A stretch of DNA of 64,000 nt from Citrobacter werkmanii NBRC 105721 (lineage in GTDB: Bacteria > Pseudomonadota > Gammaproteobacteria > Enterobacterales > Enterobacteriaceae), in NCBI GenBank assembly GCA_000759755.1, contig BBMW01000003.1, positions 310,001 to 374,000 of the forward strand, read 5' to 3'. Numbering within the stretch: the first letter of the stretch is position 1; every line of letters begins with the position of its first letter. Both the position numbers and the translations under genes were made by a program. Positions 62,243 through 64,000 of the stretch are shown here, one piece after another. Under the pieces are notes generated by a model. The model was not told the origin of the DNA. It did no database searches and was given only the letters and a program-made list of their open reading frames with translations.

Positions 62243-62854
62243 GTGATAGGCAGACTCAGAGGCATCATTCTTGAAAAACAACCCCCGCTGGTCCTTCTGG
62301 AAACCGGCGGCGTCGGCTATGAAGTGCATATGCCCATGACCTGTTTTTACGAGCTGCCGGAAGCCGGACAGGAAGCGATTATCTTCACCCATTTTGTAGT
62401 TCGTGAAGACGCGCAGTTGCTGTATGGCTTCAACAACAAGCAAGAACGCACGCTATTTAAAGAGTTAATTAAAACCAACGGCGTAGGCCCGAAGCTGGCA
62501 CTGGCGATCCTTTCCGGTATGTCTGCCCAGCAGTTCGTGAATGCCGTTGAACGTGAAGAGCTTGGCGCGCTGGTGAAGCTACCTGGTATTGGAAAGAAAA
62601 CTGCCGAGCGTTTGATTGTTGAAATGAAGGACCGCTTTAAAGGTCTGCATGGTGATCTCTTCACCCCGGCGGCAGATCTCGTCCTTACCTCTCCGGCAAG
62701 TCCGGCAACGGAGGACGCCGAGCAGGAAGCGGTTGCTGCGTTGGTGGCGTTAGGCTATAAACCACAGGAAGCCAGCCGCATGGTGAGCAAAATTGCCCGC
62801 CCTGATGCCAGCAGTGAAACCCTGATTCGTGAAGCGCTTCGCGCGGCATTGTGA
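62243..62854 (+). CDS. ruvA: Holliday junction branch-migration protein RuvA
   Basis: RuvA binds four-way junctions and loads the RuvB motor. The 203 residues have an OB-fold domain (1-63), two helix-hairpin-helix motifs ([16 protein letters not shown] and [15 protein letters not shown], about 70-125) and a flexible C-terminal domain that contacts RuvB. GTG start with CAGGAG upstream. SOS-controlled through the LexA box at 62175. Confidence 0.97.
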   Translation: MIGRLRGIILEKQPPLVLLETGGVGYEVHMPMTCFYELPEAGQEAIIFTHFVVREDAQLLYGFNNKQERTLFKELIKTNGVGPKLALAILSGMSAQQFVNAVEREELGALVKLPGIGKKTAERLIVEMKDRFKGLHGDLFTPAADLVLTSPASPATEDAEQEAVAALVALGYKPQEASRMVSKIARPDASSETLIREALRAAL

Positions 62855-62859
62855 GGTAA

Positions 62860-63873
<1,014 letters not shown>

Positions 63874-63913
63874 CGCCTGAAGTCGCTACATTCATCAGGC
63901 CTGGGCGATTTTG

Positions 63914-63945
63914 TAGGCCCGGTAAGCGCAATGCCACCGGGCAAC
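63914..63945. repeat. REP-like hairpin after ruvB
   Basis: TAGGCCCGGTAAGCGCAATGCCACCGGGCAA, a REP variant with GCCCGG in place of GCCGGA. It lies between convergent ruvB and znuB. The preceding part (63874-63913) has a CATCAGGCCTG palindrome. Confidence 0.65.
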
Positions 63946-63951
63946 ACACGT

Positions 63952-64000
63952 TTAGCTTGCCTGCTTTTTCATCATACTGAAGATAAACAGCAGCGCGGCA
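63952..64000 (-). CDS. znuB: Zinc ABC transporter permease ZnuB, last codons
   Basis: The minus strand reads AALLFIFSMMKKQAS and a TAA stop at 63952-63954. The hydrophobic stretch followed by KKQAS fits the C-terminus of ZnuB, and in E. coli znuB is convergent with ruvB at this point. Only 15 codons are in the window, so the call rests mainly on position. Confidence 0.7.
   Translation of the reverse strand, partial: AALLFIFSMMKKQAS

Overview
The window is chromosomal DNA of an enterobacterium, most likely Citrobacter or a very close relative. Nearly every core gene is recognisable as the ortholog of an Escherichia coli gene, in E. coli order from fliA to znuB. It is not E. coli: several blocks are foreign to that map (10.1-13.2 kb, 17.1-19.2 kb, 20.8-21.4 kb, 34.4-35.7 kb, 46.4-51.1 kb), and there is a second PBP2-type transpeptidase like the one described in Salmonella. 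It is not typical Salmonella either, because araFGH and the Tap chemoreceptor are present. The genus is inferred from gene content, not from a database match.

Layout. 0-5 kb: 3' end of fliA, fliZ, then the cystine/sulfur-amino-acid genes tcyJ-dcyD-tcyLN. 5-9.5 kb: sdiA, yecF (minus), uvrY-uvrC and pgsA. 9.6-10 kb: tRNA operon glyW-cysT-leuZ. 10.1-13.2 kb: an accessory block with a small secreted protein, a gene remnant, an SRPBCC protein, and a tightly overlapping trio made of a Tat-exported transglutaminase-like protein, a MerT-like membrane protein and a MerP-like metal-binding protein. A 20-bp identical copy of the leuZ terminator stands at each end. 13.4-20.3 kb: yecA, tyrP, yecH, ftnA, yecR, an RpiB-like isomerase, a DHA2-type exporter, yecJ and ftnB. 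20.8-25.3 kb: a DJ-1/PfpI protein and the arabinose ABC operon araFGH. 25.4-28.1 kb: otsBA and uspC.

28.1-46.2 kb holds the flagellar and chemotaxis core: flhDC with a long regulatory leader and CRP site, motAB-cheAW behind a sigma-28 promoter, tar-tap-cheRBYZ behind a near-perfect sigma-28 promoter, and flhBAE. A minus-strand dicarboxylate/amino-acid symporter gene lies between cheW and tar. 46.4-51.1 kb carries a rhamnogalacturonide transporter and hydrolase pair (rhiTN-like) and the second PBP2-type transpeptidase. 51.2-64 kb is housekeeping: argS, yecM-cutC, cmoBA, yecN, yecE-yecD, aspS-nudB, yebC-ruvC, ruvAB, and the last codons of znuB.

How it works together. FlhDC activates class II genes including fliA and flhBAE. 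FliA then drives motAB-cheAW and tar-tap-cheRBYZ, while FliZ tunes the cascade. UvrY (Csr pathway) and SdiA also lie here. REP and ERIC repeats lie in several intergenic gaps. The regions most likely to hold undescribed biology are the transglutaminase-MerT-MerP block, the symporter inserted in the chemotaxis cluster (which lacks an otherwise conserved Asp), and the rhiTN/PBP2 block attached to the flagellar locus. No CRISPR array, integrase or insertion sequence was seen.
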